DNA of 64,000 nucleotides from Casuarius casuarius (taxonomy: Eukaryota; Chordata; Aves; Casuariiformes; Casuariidae). The position numbers and the translations under genes are program-made. Numbering within the stretch: position 1 is the stretch's first letter; every line of letters begins with the position of its first letter. Positions 40,201-52,664 of this stretch are shown here, one piece after another. The DNA lies in the NCBI GenBank assembly GCA_003342895.1, contig PTFA01000024.1, positions 6,570,580 through 6,634,579 of the forward strand. Direction: 5' to 3'. The notes beneath the pieces were generated by a model. That model was not told where the DNA came from. It did no database searches and was given only the letters and a program-made list of their open reading frames with translations.

Positions 40201-41114
40201 GTTTGATCCCCTCCCAGCGCTTCAGCCAAGCAGATTTGGAGACTGTTCAGAGAAATGATCTGGGGAGATACAGCCCCAAATTCACCGGCCCGTTTTTGAC
40301 GAGCACATGTGCATGGGACCCACTTGAATCCAACAGTTGCCTTCTCAGACCTTGCCAAAGTGAGAATTTTTGGATGGTTTCAACTTGCAACCAAGAATCT
40401 GACCAGATTTGCTTGAAAATTGGCCCAGTTTCATTCAAACCGTTTTACAAACTTCAACAAACATAGCCTGGGTTTTGACTTTCTTGTGAAACTTGAAACC
40501 ACATGTGTTCCACATGGCTTAGGTTTTTGTTGTGAATATCTTACACAGCTCTATGGGAATAACCTTTTCTTGTGGGCTTCCAGCATTTCCTATCCCAGCC
40601 AGAACCATAAAGAGCAAAGGCTGGAAAATATGAAAACTACAATTATATGGAAAAAAAGGGGGACTTAACTTTTTGAACCTCAAAGTAAGTTTGTGTTCAT
40701 TTAGAGCTCAGAGTGAAGTTTTGAATTAATTCGTGTTTTATTTTAACAGTTAGCCTTAATTAGGTTCACTCAGGAGAAATCACTTCCTCTCTAATATAAA
40801 ATCATGGAGCTTGCAACACATGGAAATTATAAACACTTTGGAGTGACTTAAGAGATGGGTGTGGGCTTCACAGCAGCAGAAGAACAAATATTTACAGTAC
40901 ATTAGGCTTCACTTCATTTCTAAATTATTATCTTCCCCTTTGGAATAATCCATTTCCAAAGACAGATTGCTACTAATGCTAGTCCTCTCCTCATCAGTTT
41001 TGTTGTAGGCAACTCTTTTTCCTTCATTTCTATATTGAAAATTCTTGTTCTAGCTCTCCATAGAGTCAAATGAAAACTGAGATAATCCTTAATTCAACGT
41101 CACTTTTTCCCTGA
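37272..41114. other. Intergenic DNA, no gene recognised
   Basis: AT-rich unique sequence. Short open frames (under 110 codons) show no family signature or splice context. I recognise no repeat family in this stretch. Confidence 0.55.
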
Positions 41115-41265
41115 ATCCAACTGTGGCCTCTAGCAAATTGTTTCACTTCTCCGAGCTTCAGTCTTCTTTTTTTCAAAATAAAGATAACGATACTTAGCCT
41201 CCCAACAGAGTTGTTCATTAATTCACATCCATAACAGGACTTTAAGATAGAAAGTGATATATAAT
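41115..41265 (+). repeat. MIR-like ancient SINE relic
   Basis: The order 'gtggcctctagcaaattg', 'ttcacttctccgagcttcag', an A-rich 'caaaataaagataacgata' and then 'agagttgttcattaattcac' resembles the 3' half of MIR/CORE-SINE elements in forward orientation. Those elements carry a wording like 'gagcctcagtttcc...aaaatgggataataa...gggttgtt'. Divergence is high, as expected for an element older than the bird-mammal split. The call is by resemblance only. Confidence 0.45.
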
Positions 41266-44200
41266 GTTAATTAGTGGCATTATAATTGCTTATTCCAAAG
41301 CCCCAAAGAAGCTGTTACTTTACAGATTACTTAAGTTAGTACTAAAATATTCCCATCTTTGGTCTCAGTGTGCTAAGTTTATAAGAAGTTAAATACAATG
41401 AAAGCAACACGATGATATAAAAGGGAAGAAATAATTACAAACACCATTTTTATTCCCCTGATATAATTTCTGCGGTGTGTGATGTGCTGTTAGGCTTTGC
41501 AGTAAAAGTACAGCAACCTGGCTTTGCGTTTACAATAGCTAAAGCCATCTGCGCACATGTAAAACCTTTGCTGGCAGGTTTCCATGTGCGGTTATGCATT
41601 CCTTTGCCTGTGCAATTTGAAGCTGTCAAAAACTAATTAAATAATTATGTGGTTGTTACTGCAGCTGTGTGTATTCTTCATTACGTTATAAGGCTGCGGT
41701 TTGAGGCACTCTCCTGCTCTAGGTTTCAAAATATTAGTAATGGAAGGTGTGTTGTTGGTGCATGTTCAGCCGTTGCCAGGAAAAGCAGAAAGGGAAGGGA
41801 GCCGTCCTTCGTGTCAGGCTGTCACCGCACTTCATACTGTACGTTCCTTAGATACAACATGGCTGCGAAGATAGGAATTCACTGCTGGCACTGGGCAGAA
41901 GTCAGCGTGGCCTCTTCTGAGTCAGGGAATACACAGGAGTCTCTGCAGAGGTGGATGTGCAACTGAGAGTGTACGTGCCTTTGTAGCATCTTGGACTTGT
42001 TGAGTGACTTTCAGTGGAAATAGCGGAAGGAAAAGGGCAAGTTTATGAAAGGGACTGGCCTCCTCCCAGGCCATGAAGGGCTGGGTGCTGTTCTCCCTCC
42101 TGCTTCAGACTCACCCTCTGCCCCCAAGGAAATCAGTTTTGGGGCCTCATCTTTCCTCTCAGCAAATTATGGACAACATTTTATTGCCTCCTCCAAAACC
42201 AGAATCGAGTGGTTTCATTAATAATTGTAATTCAGCTAGACTGAGAGTGCCACACAGATGCAACATGTGCTACTTTAATGATGCCAAATCATCATGTCTC
42301 CCCTCACCAGAATTAGTTTTTCAGCTGAAAAGCCAGGAGCTGTCACTGCAGTAAAACAAACCCCAGTCATCCCCAGTGGAGATAGCTCTTGTAAACAGCA
42401 AAACATTGCTACCACTTACATGGACCAATATAGCATGAAGAGGCAGCAACAGAAGGACAGTGAGTCCCGTAGACGTAACCCTGACTCATGTCTACTGACC
42501 ACAGGGTGAGGCAGAAGGAGGAGGAGCAGCCCCGAAGGATGAAGGCATCTGACGTCTTCACCGGGGAAGGCATTCCTCAAGACAGCTTAACGAAGCCCCT
42601 GAACCAGCATTTCTCCAGGCAGCGCTGCTCCTTCCAAAATGGCAGATATCAAAGCTGGTTTTCGTCACCGCGGCAGAAATGCCCTGGTTACACATGCACT
42701 GTAAGTTTTAGAGGCGACACAGCTGTGGGAGGAACAGTGAGTTACTGCAGCGGCAAAGCTGCATATTACAGAGTTCTCCAATTTATTATATTTATGGAGC
42801 AATGTTACTTTTAAAAATGTTTTCCTCTAATTTATGGAACTGGCTCATCACATCTGCAGTTGCCTGCTTGGCTAGATGTTCAAAAACACTAATAAAGGGA
42901 AAATTCCAAATGCTGTATTTATTTAATATTTTTCTTGTAGGCACTCACAGTATAATACATCAGTGCAGATGCTTTCCTCCTAATGTTTTTACATGATTTA
43001 TGACTATCAGTCTAGAAGCTATACAACCTTTCTCAGTGCACTAGACATCCATGATCCATGAAAGAGCCTTTTTTCAGATTTTCCCTTAGAAAGCTTATGT
43101 GAGTAGTAGCAAATTTCCTCAAAACTAAAATTAAAAGAAAATAAATTATTTTTTTAAAAAACCCAAACCGGAAGGTAAAGGTCCTAGAAGTACACAGGGG
43201 CTCCTAAAAAGCGATGTGTGTCTTTGGGTCCCTCTTGTGGCCTGGCAGCCACAAGCTGTCATCACTAATATACCCTTGCGTGATCCCAGACACATCAACA
43301 CAAGGGGAGACACACGTTTGCACACATACAGAAATCTGACACACGCAGAGGAAGGACAAACATGACGGCAATTTGCGTGAGCTGGTGCAAGCCCATTTCT
43401 CATTATTTTCACAACTATTGAAATTCCAAGCAAATACAATGTAGAGCCAAATGATGCTGCTGCATTTGAAATGGTGTCCCACGAACACAGTGAAACTACT
43501 ACAAATTACTATCCATCAGGGTATGAGGACACAATTGTGTTTCAGATACCTTCCAGATATCTTCTGGACATTCAGGATTTTGAAGGTGCTCTTCTTCTTA
43601 AGCACAGTTAGTGGGATTACAACAAAGTTTGTTTGTTTGTTTGGGGCAATATACTTCTTTTTTCCATGGGAACTCTTGGTTAATCATCGAAGTATGACAA
43701 CTAACCTTATCCATGCTTTCTGAGCTCCAGCTCATTACAAGCTAAAGACTTCAGGAACAGCTTCAGGCAAGTAGGCAGTAGCTTAACAGTGCAAAATGAA
43801 GGAGTGACAAAATATTGCTAATAATAAGTGGCCCTTTTGCGACACACCAAGCTGCTCTTGGTACCTGTCCCCATCCAAGAAAAAGGTGACGCAGGAGAGC
43901 CCTGTGCCAGGAGGCCTGGTGGGGACGGTGTTTCAAAGGGACACTGTGCTCCCAAGCAAGGCTGTCCCTCCATCCAACTGCCCTGGCTGCTGCACACGCT
44001 CATTGGGCATGAACAGGTAGAAGAGATATGAAGCAAAAAGATGAATGTAGCATGCAAAGCTGTAAAAAACAGCAACATGCCGGGATAGCGGGAGTGTATA
44101 CTGGTGGGGGAGGGCTCACCCTGGACAAAAGCCTGCTTGCTCCAGCTCTGCCTTCGCCCTCACCCAGCTGCCAGAGCCGGCTGCATCCGCAGCTCTGGCC

Positions 44201-47200
44201 CTGCTCCTCCGGAGATTTTCCTGAAATGCCACTCACCCCTCCTTCCCCTCCAGCAGCATCCCAAAACCCTGAGGACCCTTCCGAGCTCCTTTCTCCTGCC
44301 TTTGATTCATCCCAGACTTCTTCCCCAACCTGCCTCCTCCTCCCCTGCACCAGCTCTACCACCACCACAAAATCAGCCTTTCCTGCCCCTAGAAAGGTAT
44401 TTTGTCCCCACCCGTGCGGTAGCAAAATTCAGTTTTGCCTATGCTGCTGAGAAGCCTTAAACCACTCTGAGTTTATGTATAATGTCAGCTCACTGTTGTT
44501 TGTCACAAAGGAATTATTAAAGGCAGAAGTGATTTGCTCCAGAGCAAGGGCAAATACACTAGTACATATATCAAGCAAACTGGCAGTGTTGTGTGTAACA
44601 ACGTACATCTCCAATTTCGGCAACTAAACTGCCTACACACTTTCTCAGAAACTGTAAACAACAATATATATCAATATGTTGAGGCAAAGCCTCATTGTTT
44701 CTTTCCAAATACTCCTCTAATCCACATATTTAATGACCAAACATCAGACAGGCAATTTTAAAGCTCTTGTCTTAAGACTGTCCACTTTCCTAGCTTCCCC
44801 ATTTCTGAAATATTTGTATCTTCCTACATTCCTCATATATTCAGGGGCTTTTTAACCTTGCTTTAATATAAATAACCTGATGCATGTGAATAGATAAACT
44901 AACATATTTCTAACACTGGATCTTCCATGAGGTATGTTTTGATAGCAATGCAAAAGCACAACCGAATTTGTTTATCTGTTAAGCATAAATGTTTTCCTGC
45001 CAAGTCCTCTTCCTTTAGTAGGAAGGCAGACCTTTTCCATAAAGCAATAACGTGTATCCAGTATTTGGAAAACCATGACAAAACAATTCTAACAATTCCT
45101 TAAATGCCAGCACTGTGTATTTAAAGAGGACTAGAGCTAAACTCAAATTTCCTCATGTCGACTGCTTTCTGAAGAATACATAGACTACCAAGGTAAAATC
45201 AGTCCAAAAAGTGACTTTGTTCAGTAGATCTCTTTATTCCTTTTCGCTGCTTCCAAACAGAGCTGCTCTTTAATTTCCTCAGCTATGTCCTCTTTTCCAA
45301 CCTGAAATCTATTCTGGGGAGATTTTGAGAACTTTGGATATTTACTTTAGATTATCAGGCAAGAGCCTTTTAAAAAAAGTATTGCATGTTCCCAATGCAT
45401 TTCTGGACACCTGAAAATCCTACACATGCCCACCAGGCCCAAAGAGGCCATCCGGCATCAGGCATCCACCACAGCAAGTGGGGAACTGAATCTGAAGATC
45501 AGCACTTCTGATTACATCACTGTGCACAACTTTAACAGTCTCGTTGCTATAGCCAACCATCTCGAGAAAATCTTGGCTTAAGAAGATCCGTGGTCCATGC
45601 TGTTTCCTTACTTGTATTTTGTGGTTATGGACTGTTTCTGGAGTCAACAGAAATACATTAGTTTCTATGAACTGAGTATCTGACCTCTCATATTTACACA
45701 TTCTCACACACAGAGATATGTGTCTAACTGCATGCATGTAGGCTGTATTTAATGAAAGTATTTCCTATCTTTTTACAATGTAAAGGGTCTTATAAACAGT
45801 AAATTAGTAAAGTCAATACTATTTATATACTTCTCACAATACTATTGTTTGAACGACCTGTCATGTTCTGTACTTCTAATTTATGATAATGTTCAAAAAA
45901 TTAGTTAACCTGGGAACTAAAAAACACGTGGGGTTGTAAAACTATCCACTATAGTAAAACTTTTAGAGCATTTTTAGCTAACTGAGGAACTGGGAATTGG
46001 TTTGATGGAACGGATTATTACTTAATATTTTCCGTAACATCAGCAATCTCATCAAAATCCCCTGGTTGCTCTGAGAGTAGGAGAGGTCAGTTTTATGGGG
46101 TGAGCACATATCCTGGGATGTCTGCCATGAAATAGCGTCACAACCAGGCTTCATTATCCCTTCACGCATTAAGCCTGGTTTACTCTGAACAGTGCCATGG
46201 AAAAAATCACACCTTTGGCTGACATACGCTAGCAAAAGCCCCATTGTCGCTGCAGTGCTGCAGACTAAAAAATCCTCCTGCCTGTATCATTTAGTTCATG
46301 TGGGGAATCACTGCAGGCTGTACCCACAGATAAACCATTTTACCATTTACCTTGTACCACAGGTTTGCCATGTGAATTTCTGCTAGGAGCATTTGCTGGT
46401 ATAGCTTTACGTCAGCTTTAGTGGTGCAGCTGAGACGGTGGTACTGGCAACCCTCCAGCTTACAGACCTGAGCGCCTGGACAGACATCCTCTTCTCAACC
46501 CATCTCTGCCAGTGGAAGAGCCTACCCTTCCCGTTTCTGAAATTTTTTGAAATCTCAGGCCCTCTATTTCCCAATTTACCTCATTTACAATAGGTATTGT
46601 ATTCAGACAAGCATGTTGGATGTCTAAAACAGTCTCTTAGATACTATTGAAACAGAGAATGAATGTTTGGACGCGGCATGGGGAGGCACAGCCATGCCGG
46701 CTTTGATGTAGTGAGCCTGGGGAACTGGAGATATGCTGGCAGGAACTGCAACCTTGGGGTGGCAAACAAAACACAAGTTGTAAGGAAATCCTGGCAAAAG
46801 GCCCTGCTTGCCAGACCATGCTGATGCCTGTGCTGCCATTTCCCCCCGTTCCTGTTACCCAGACTAGCTAAATTTTTAATCACATTTTATAATTGCACCT
46901 TTATTTTACTGCATAGGCATGTCTTTAAGCCCTGTTTTCATAAACTGTTTATTTGAATTATGGCTTTTCAGCTATTATTTTGAATCTGCTGCCATCTAGT
47001 GAACATGAATCAAGCTGTAATTTATGATTTTCAGGGCAAGCAGTGTGTTTTGTGAGCTTCTAAATAAGACACTCAGAATTTTCTCCCACTCTCTCTCCAC
47101 TTGAAGGTGCATCTTATGGTGTGGTAGGGTTTGGACACTTTTTTCCAGCAGGGTCCCAAATGTAAAGGTAAAATCAATATAAGGCTGCCATTGCCTTACA

Positions 47201-47944
47201 CCATCTCTGGACAATACTAAGTCACTTTGGTTTTAACATCTGGGGATTTTCATTAAATCATTCTCCATGGATCTGGATTGTTGCTGCAAAGGCCCTGAAA
47301 TGTTTACTGTATTGGAAGAAGTTCGATTGCCACATGGTAAGTGAGATAAATACATATCAGTGAGATAAATACACCTAAATCAAAATGACTCATTTCTGAA
47401 AGGCTGTAAACACAGAGTTTTAACTGGGCAAGTTCTCTGCTGGTACAAATCAGATAGATAGCTTCGTTGTCTTCAGGAAAATCCTGCTGTAAGATATCTG
47501 GTGGACAGGTAGTCTGACCTACCTGCACAGGTCAGAAATGAGATGCAGTTTTCCAATGATGTTCAGTATAGAGACAAGCAGCAACATTTTCACTACTGGG
47601 AGCTTTTTAGTAGCTTTTCAAGCTAGAGTGTTGCAACAGTGAAATATTGAGGTGACAAAGACAGCAGATTAGGGGTGAGGCGCCAAGAGGAGACTGAGTC
47701 ACCGCCAAAACAAGCACTCCAACTCTGCCTACTACCACTCATGTTCCTGGGCAGTCCCACACCCATTAACACCAGCATGGCAGGTCTCTGACCCCTCATT
47801 GGCCCAGTTTAGCTCACAAAACCACAGAAAACTTCAATCTTTTTTCTTTTTTTTTTTTTTCCTGAGCAAGCTTTCCTAAAAGTAAATAGTATCTGTTTCG
47901 CAACACAAAGATACTGTTAAAAAAGTATACCTAATACTTGTCTG
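41266..47944. other. Intergenic DNA, no gene recognised
   Basis: Mostly AT-rich, with one pyrimidine-rich, GC-rich block at about 44,100-44,370. That block carries overlapping open frames of 118-141 codons on both strands; these are Pro/Ser/Thr-rich and family-less, so I do not call them genes. A near-duplication tgagataaatacatatcag / tgagataaatacacc is visible at 47,341-47,374. Confidence 0.5.
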
Positions 47945-48055
47945 AGCTAAGTAAATGTTATTACCATTTGGTTACGGAGAAATTGGAAATGTAATGACTT
48001 GCTAAAGCTGCAGCAAAAAGTTGGTGGCTTTCAAGATTAGTGCCCAAGAAACTCA
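47945..48055 (-). repeat. MIR-like ancient SINE relic
   Basis: The string 'gttattaccatttggttacg', then 'gagaaattggaaatgtaatg', 'acttgctaaagctgcagc' and 'gtggctttcaagattag' follows the antisense wording of MIR elements. That wording is: exponent of 'cattttacagatgaggaaac', 'gaggttaagtgacttgcc', 'cacacagctagtaagtggc' and 'gctgggatt'. Similarity is patchy and the limits are approximate. Together with the copy near 41.1 kb it suggests an old, undisturbed intergenic region. Confidence 0.42.
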
Positions 48056-50590
48056 AAAGATTAGATGTCTTCAAAAATAAAATAAGATTCTGTAATACCC
48101 AATACACTGCCTTGTTAAGTTCAATCTTATTTCTATGAATCTGGCTTTCTTATTTCATTTAATGCTATGTAATCTTTTAATTCTTTTAAATTTCTATCTT
48201 GTTTTCTTTTATTCCAGATAGACCTACAAATTCTACTACTTCTCTTTCACATTTCAATATAAGTATGCTTAGCTCAGTAAGTTTACTCTTTCTCACAAAA
48301 GCTGATAAACTCTCCCTCCATGCTCCCTATGCACAACAAAACCCCAGCTAATCAAAGTCGGGTCTTCCACATTTCACATGCATTTCAGATTTTCACTCTT
48401 TTAGCATACTTGCTGTTGTATTTGTCAATCTTAGAAGATGACAGCATTTGAATATACAACTCTCTGATAGAAATCTAAAACAGAACCTGTGAGTTTCTGT
48501 GAAGCATAAAAACGACAGGAGTTTCAGATCATCTTGCATGGATGCACTAGCAAGGAGCTTCCACAAGACCAAGTAGTGTTTGACCCAGAGCAGTCAATAC
48601 GACATGAAACATGTGTTGAGCCTGCAGCCATTCAAACAATTTTATGGGAGGAGGCAAGACAGGGCTTAGAAATTTTCTATATTTGGCACACCTGCCACAT
48701 TTGCTCATAGCAATTGTTTTGATAAGTTAAGCTGTCATAGCATTCCAGGCCCAGTCCAGCGAATGTCCTACCAGGGGAATTTTCTTATTTTAAGGGGGTC
48801 CTCTATGGGAAGGCAAAAGTAATTTCTGAGTCGAAATTCTGGCACTAAAAATGGATTGCAAAGCATTGGACTTCAAGGCTATGATGTTCTATCTTCAAAA
48901 GGCATTGTCAGTAATTTTGATATGTCTCTACCTTTTACCTTCAAAATCTTGTACATAATTTGCTAAGAAAGACTGGATTGGAATGGGAAGGTATTCTCAC
49001 GAGGACTACTTCTACGGTCAGTTAAGAGCACTTCTTTTCCAAGAATATGGATGCAAAAGAGCAGTAGGAGGAAACTATCTTAAACTAGGCAGTTATTAGG
49101 TAATGAAGAGTGCCGGTAGAAATAGAAGGAAGCGGTAAGAGGAAGAAGCTGAGCAAGTGCAAGCAATATTCACAAAACACATGTGCCATTTAATTCAGCA
49201 AGAAGAAATTAGATAAAGGAAGTAGAAGTTCTCCTACAAGAAACCAGATACATGTTCATTTTTGCAGCTCCCTCAACTGTAAGCAAGGCTGTTTGGCATT
49301 TCTGTTCTCCTTTTTAAGGTAATCCATTCAATTACCACTAGGGAAGCAACACCATACCAGGTTTTCCCCACTTCCTGTATTTATGTCTGTATTTGTAATG
49401 AGTAATTTGCTCTGAATGTTACCTACTTATACTGGTTAGTTTTGATGAGACGTGGATTACATGGGCTTGGTTTTGGTTCCCAGTGACATGGGAACGTCTT
49501 CAGTCCTCTAACGACATTACATTCAGAACAGTCTCTTATATTGTACTGGCTTTGTAATTGTTCTTGTCAGTACATTTATTTACTGTTCTATTTCCAGTAA
49601 AATGACCAAAATACAGACAAAACATCTTTTTAGATCAGTTGGCTTCCACGGAAAATCTATTGAAGTATCCTCCCAGCTATAAGAAACAACTATATCCAGT
49701 AATGCATCCACTAATGTGTTGGCAGGGCTGGCTGTGACATAACGCCCTTGCAATCTGGAGCCTGTTTGGTGACCTATATTTGAAATGACTGGTGCGATCC
49801 CAGCTCTATAGCATGTAGCCAGTTGCCAAAATCACAGAGGTAGAGATGTCCTGAAATATTTGCACATCTAGCTGTTTTGAAGGGTTGTCCTGGTTATAGT
49901 AAACTTAATCTACGAATGTGACTCTCATACATTTAATAAAGCTGATATTTAAAACGGATTCACTTCAACTAGTACAAATGCTTGTACCCTATTAGGACTA
50001 AGTCTGACTTAGCTTAAATTGAAGTGGAATAACATCTGTATGAAAACAAAGCCTAATGCTTATTTTCCCCACCACAGATTGGCAGAATGAGGCAAATTTC
50101 TTTTCTGCTAATTCCACGTGTGTCAAACCTACAGTCTCCACCAAAACAGTTTTACATATTCCCCCCTTTGCATGACTGCATAATTTTATTTATAAAATCT
50201 GGCCATACTGTGTATTAGATAAAAACCCGATCATAAGCAAAGCTAATTTGTGATGCTAGTCAACCGTAAATGTGCTTGCTAACTAACTTTCCCACCACCA
50301 GTGACTGACTACTGAAACAGTGTTCAGGGACACTGGTAGGCCAAGCAAGTTTAGGTTGTCAACACTTGTATTTGGCATCTTCCCACTATTTAAAAGAAAA
50401 AACTCTTCTACTTTTCCTGGGCTGTCTGACTGCTTCTCAGCTTTGTCTTTGAGGACATAAACATGTCCTAAAACTGGCCCCGTGTTGTGCCACCGTGGGA
50501 GGGCACTCACAAATCCCGTATTTTGGGGTAAAACTCATACTCCCCCACAACTGGAGGCCTCAGTTTCCCTCTTGTGCAGCCTGACATGAG
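48056..50590. other. Intergenic DNA directly upstream of the TUT7 promoter
   Basis: AT-rich sequence without recognisable exons or repeat families. It borders the CpG island on its upstream side. A divergent non-coding transcript from the island into this region is possible but nothing in the sequence demonstrates it. Confidence 0.5.
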
Positions 50591-50754
50591 CCCTGAGGCG
50601 GGAAGGCGGCCCCTGGGCCCTCGATGGCCGATAACGGCCGCTGCCACTGGCGGCTGAGAGAGCAGCCCCCCGCCGGGGCGGGGCAGCGCCAACGGCCGGC
50701 CGCGCCGCCTCCCGCTGCGTTATGGCGGCGGCGCGAAGGGCGGGGCGGGCTGCC

Positions 50755-50799
50755 NNNNNNNNNNNNNNNNNNNNNNNNNNNNNNNNNNNNNNNNNNNNN
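50755..50799. other. Assembly gap (45 N) inside the promoter
   Basis: A run of 45 N interrupts the island. The same 13-mer gaagggcggggcg lies on both sides, at 50,735-50,747 and 50,803-50,815, so the unresolved sequence sits within a GC-box-containing duplication. The real length may differ from 45. Confidence 0.97.
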
Positions 50800-50839
50800 G
50801 GAGAAGGGCGGGGCGAGCGCCGCCGGAAGCGCCGTGGCG

Positions 50840-50924
50840 GACGGCGTTCGCGAGGGACCGGGCCGCTTCCGGCGCGGCACAATGGCGGGGGAGCGGTGAG
50901 GGCTGGGGCGGCGGTGGCGGCCGG
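50840..50924 (+). other. TUT7: TUT7 exon 1 (5' untranslated), approximate start
   Basis: The end is set by a consensus splice donor, ccgg|gtgagt, at 50,925-50,926. The start is estimated from the promoter motifs. The exon carries no main-frame start codon; it is joined to exon 2 at 52,665 across an intron of 1,740 bp that starts GC-rich and becomes AT-rich. It contains one upstream ATG, described separately. Confidence 0.7.
50882..50899 (+). CDS. Upstream ORF of five codons in TUT7 exon 1
   Basis: ATG GCG GGG GAG CGG TGA encodes Met-Ala-Gly-Glu-Arg. The codon sits in cacaATGg, with purine absent at -3 (c) but G at +4, so initiation strength is moderate. The ATG is the one inside the YY1-like AATGGCGG element; whether it is translated depends on the transcription start lying upstream of it. 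If it does, it could lower initiation at the main start. The peptide itself probably has no function. Confidence 0.45.
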   Translation: MAGER

Positions 50925-51389
50925 GTGAGTGCCCTCCCCGCGGCGGGGCCGGGCGGGAGCGCCCCTGGCGCCGGCTCCTCCGGGGGTCTCCCCTCCCCGT
51001 CCTCCCTCCTCCTCCCCCCCCCGCCGCCCGCCCAGCCCGGGGCCCTGTTTTCCCCGTGGCTCGGGCCTGGCCCGTGGGGCTCGGGCCGGGGCGGCGCAGG
51101 CCCTGCGGCCCCCTCTCCGCCGCCCTCCCGCCAGGCGGGGCTCTGCCCCGGGCCTTGTTTCACGTTTCTGTCCGCCGTCGTTGGGGCGGGGAGGGCTGGA
51201 GGCGCCCGTCCGGCGGGGGGGTGTTGGAGGAGGGGGTGGCCGGCCCCGGAGCGGCAGCAGGAGGCTGCGCGGGGGCGGCGGCAGTCGGGAGTCATGAGCC
51301 CGGTGTCCGGGTGCGGTTGGTAACTAACTGGGCTGCCGCTACCTGCCGCTTCTAAGCCCGCGGAGAGGGACTGCTGCCCCCAGCTGCGT

Positions 51390-51405
51390 TTGCTCTCGAG
51401 AGCAA
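51390..51405. repeat. Perfect 16-bp palindrome in TUT7 intron 1
   Basis: ttgctctcgagagcaa reads the same on both strands and lies at the edge of the CpG island. Read directly; no known factor is assigned. Confidence 0.85.
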
Positions 51406-52664
51406 GCCTCTTCTCTTGCCCAGCTGTCTAGCCTGGCGCCTTGCTCCTGAACCAAATGCTGAAGTGAACTTTGCTTTGTGCTCTCTTCCAGCGCAGGGTG
51501 TGTTTCATCATCCAACCCAGTGGTTGGGTGTGGGTTTTGCTTCTTGGGATGAGTCTAAAGCAGGCTGTTTCTAGGTCACTCTAAAATACAGATTTCACAA
51601 CTGTTTCCTTCTTAAAATAGGTAGTAAGTTTACTTTGTGCCTTTTAAAGTCTTTCAGTTACTAGCTACTGTAGCTAGTTCTCCACAGTAATGAATAACTG
51701 ACTGAATTTAGTTTTTTGGGACAGGTACCAGTTTATTTTTGTCACTCATATAAGAGCAAAACACTTTTTCTGCTTAAGAGAGGGATAAATAATAAAGCTT
51801 CAAGACTGTAGAAAGCAGACACTGAGGTTCCTAAAAGTGCCTTTAAGGCCTGCAGAATTAAAAGGCATCTAAGCAAGTCAGACACCATGGTCCTATATTA
51901 AAGACAGCAGAAATATATCTTCTGCTTAACTGCTTCTAGTAAATGCTCTACAACCTTCTCTGCATCCTTAAGCACATGCCTGTCTTTTGAAAGAGAAGGC
52001 GTTCTCATTTGTATGTGGCTTTACTTAAACAATATTCAGAGTAGTTGTGACTGCTGCTGTTTGTTTATGTTGGGCCAGTCTCTTCCAGATAGCGCCTCCT
52101 TTCACAGTCCACTGAGGTTTATGCTAGTGCTCAACTTCTGAATCTCTATCCTATTTGACCACAATTTTCATTTTCAACAGGTGAACAGTGCCAACTATTG
52201 GGGGAAGGTGATTATTCAGGTGAAGTAGAATGGCTTTTGGAGCATCCTCTTTGTTGCTCCCTTGAATTCTACCTGCACCAAAGTTCCTAGAATCTTTCTT
52301 TCAAAGCACTCCTGTGCTGTGAGCTGAGACTCTGACGTGGACTCTTGAAACAGTCTATTTATGCAACCTTGTTTTCTGTCCTAAAGCCATCTAGACCTTC
52401 ATATCCAAAAGCGCATGGGCTGTCACTGAATTTTGTTAACCACTCGTAGGTTTAGGCACTTGAAGAGGAGAAGGACAGCTGAGTTTCAGACTGCCTTTTG
52501 TTTTGTAGGAGCAAATTTTGTTTTCTGCCAAGGCTTGCATGCCTTAATGGTATTACAGGGCCAGGGCTTTGATTGTTGGCAGTTTTCTTCTCAAATTGTA
52601 GCTAGTGCACCTGTGTTTATTAGTTGATTATTTTAAAATGCTGCTTTAACTTTGTGATTTCTAG

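Larger units (their letters stand above)
50590..51350 (+). promoter_or_regulatory. TUT7: TUT7 CpG-island promoter
   Basis: A GC- and CpG-dense island of about 760 bp that contains non-coding exon 1 and the start of intron 1. Visible sites are GC boxes at 50,738-50,750 and 50,806-50,814 (GGGCGGGGC), ETS-like CCGGAAG at 50,823-50,829 and its reverse CTTCCGG at 50,866-50,872, and a YY1-like AATGGCGG at 50,881-50,888 (a second ATGGCGGC lies at 50,722-50,729). There is no TATA box. This is the architecture of a broadly expressed gene. Transcription probably starts between about 50,830 and 50,880, just upstream of the YY1-like site; the exact start needs CAGE data. Confidence 0.85.

Noticed and set aside
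44000..44460. Overlapping frames of 118-141 codons on both strands
   Set aside because: Low-complexity Pro/Ser/Thr or Gly/Glu composition caused by the C/T-rich block; no family signature.
50535..51355. Many long open frames on both strands across the CpG island
   Set aside because: High GC suppresses stop codons; frames cross the N gap and the exon 1 donor and resemble no protein.
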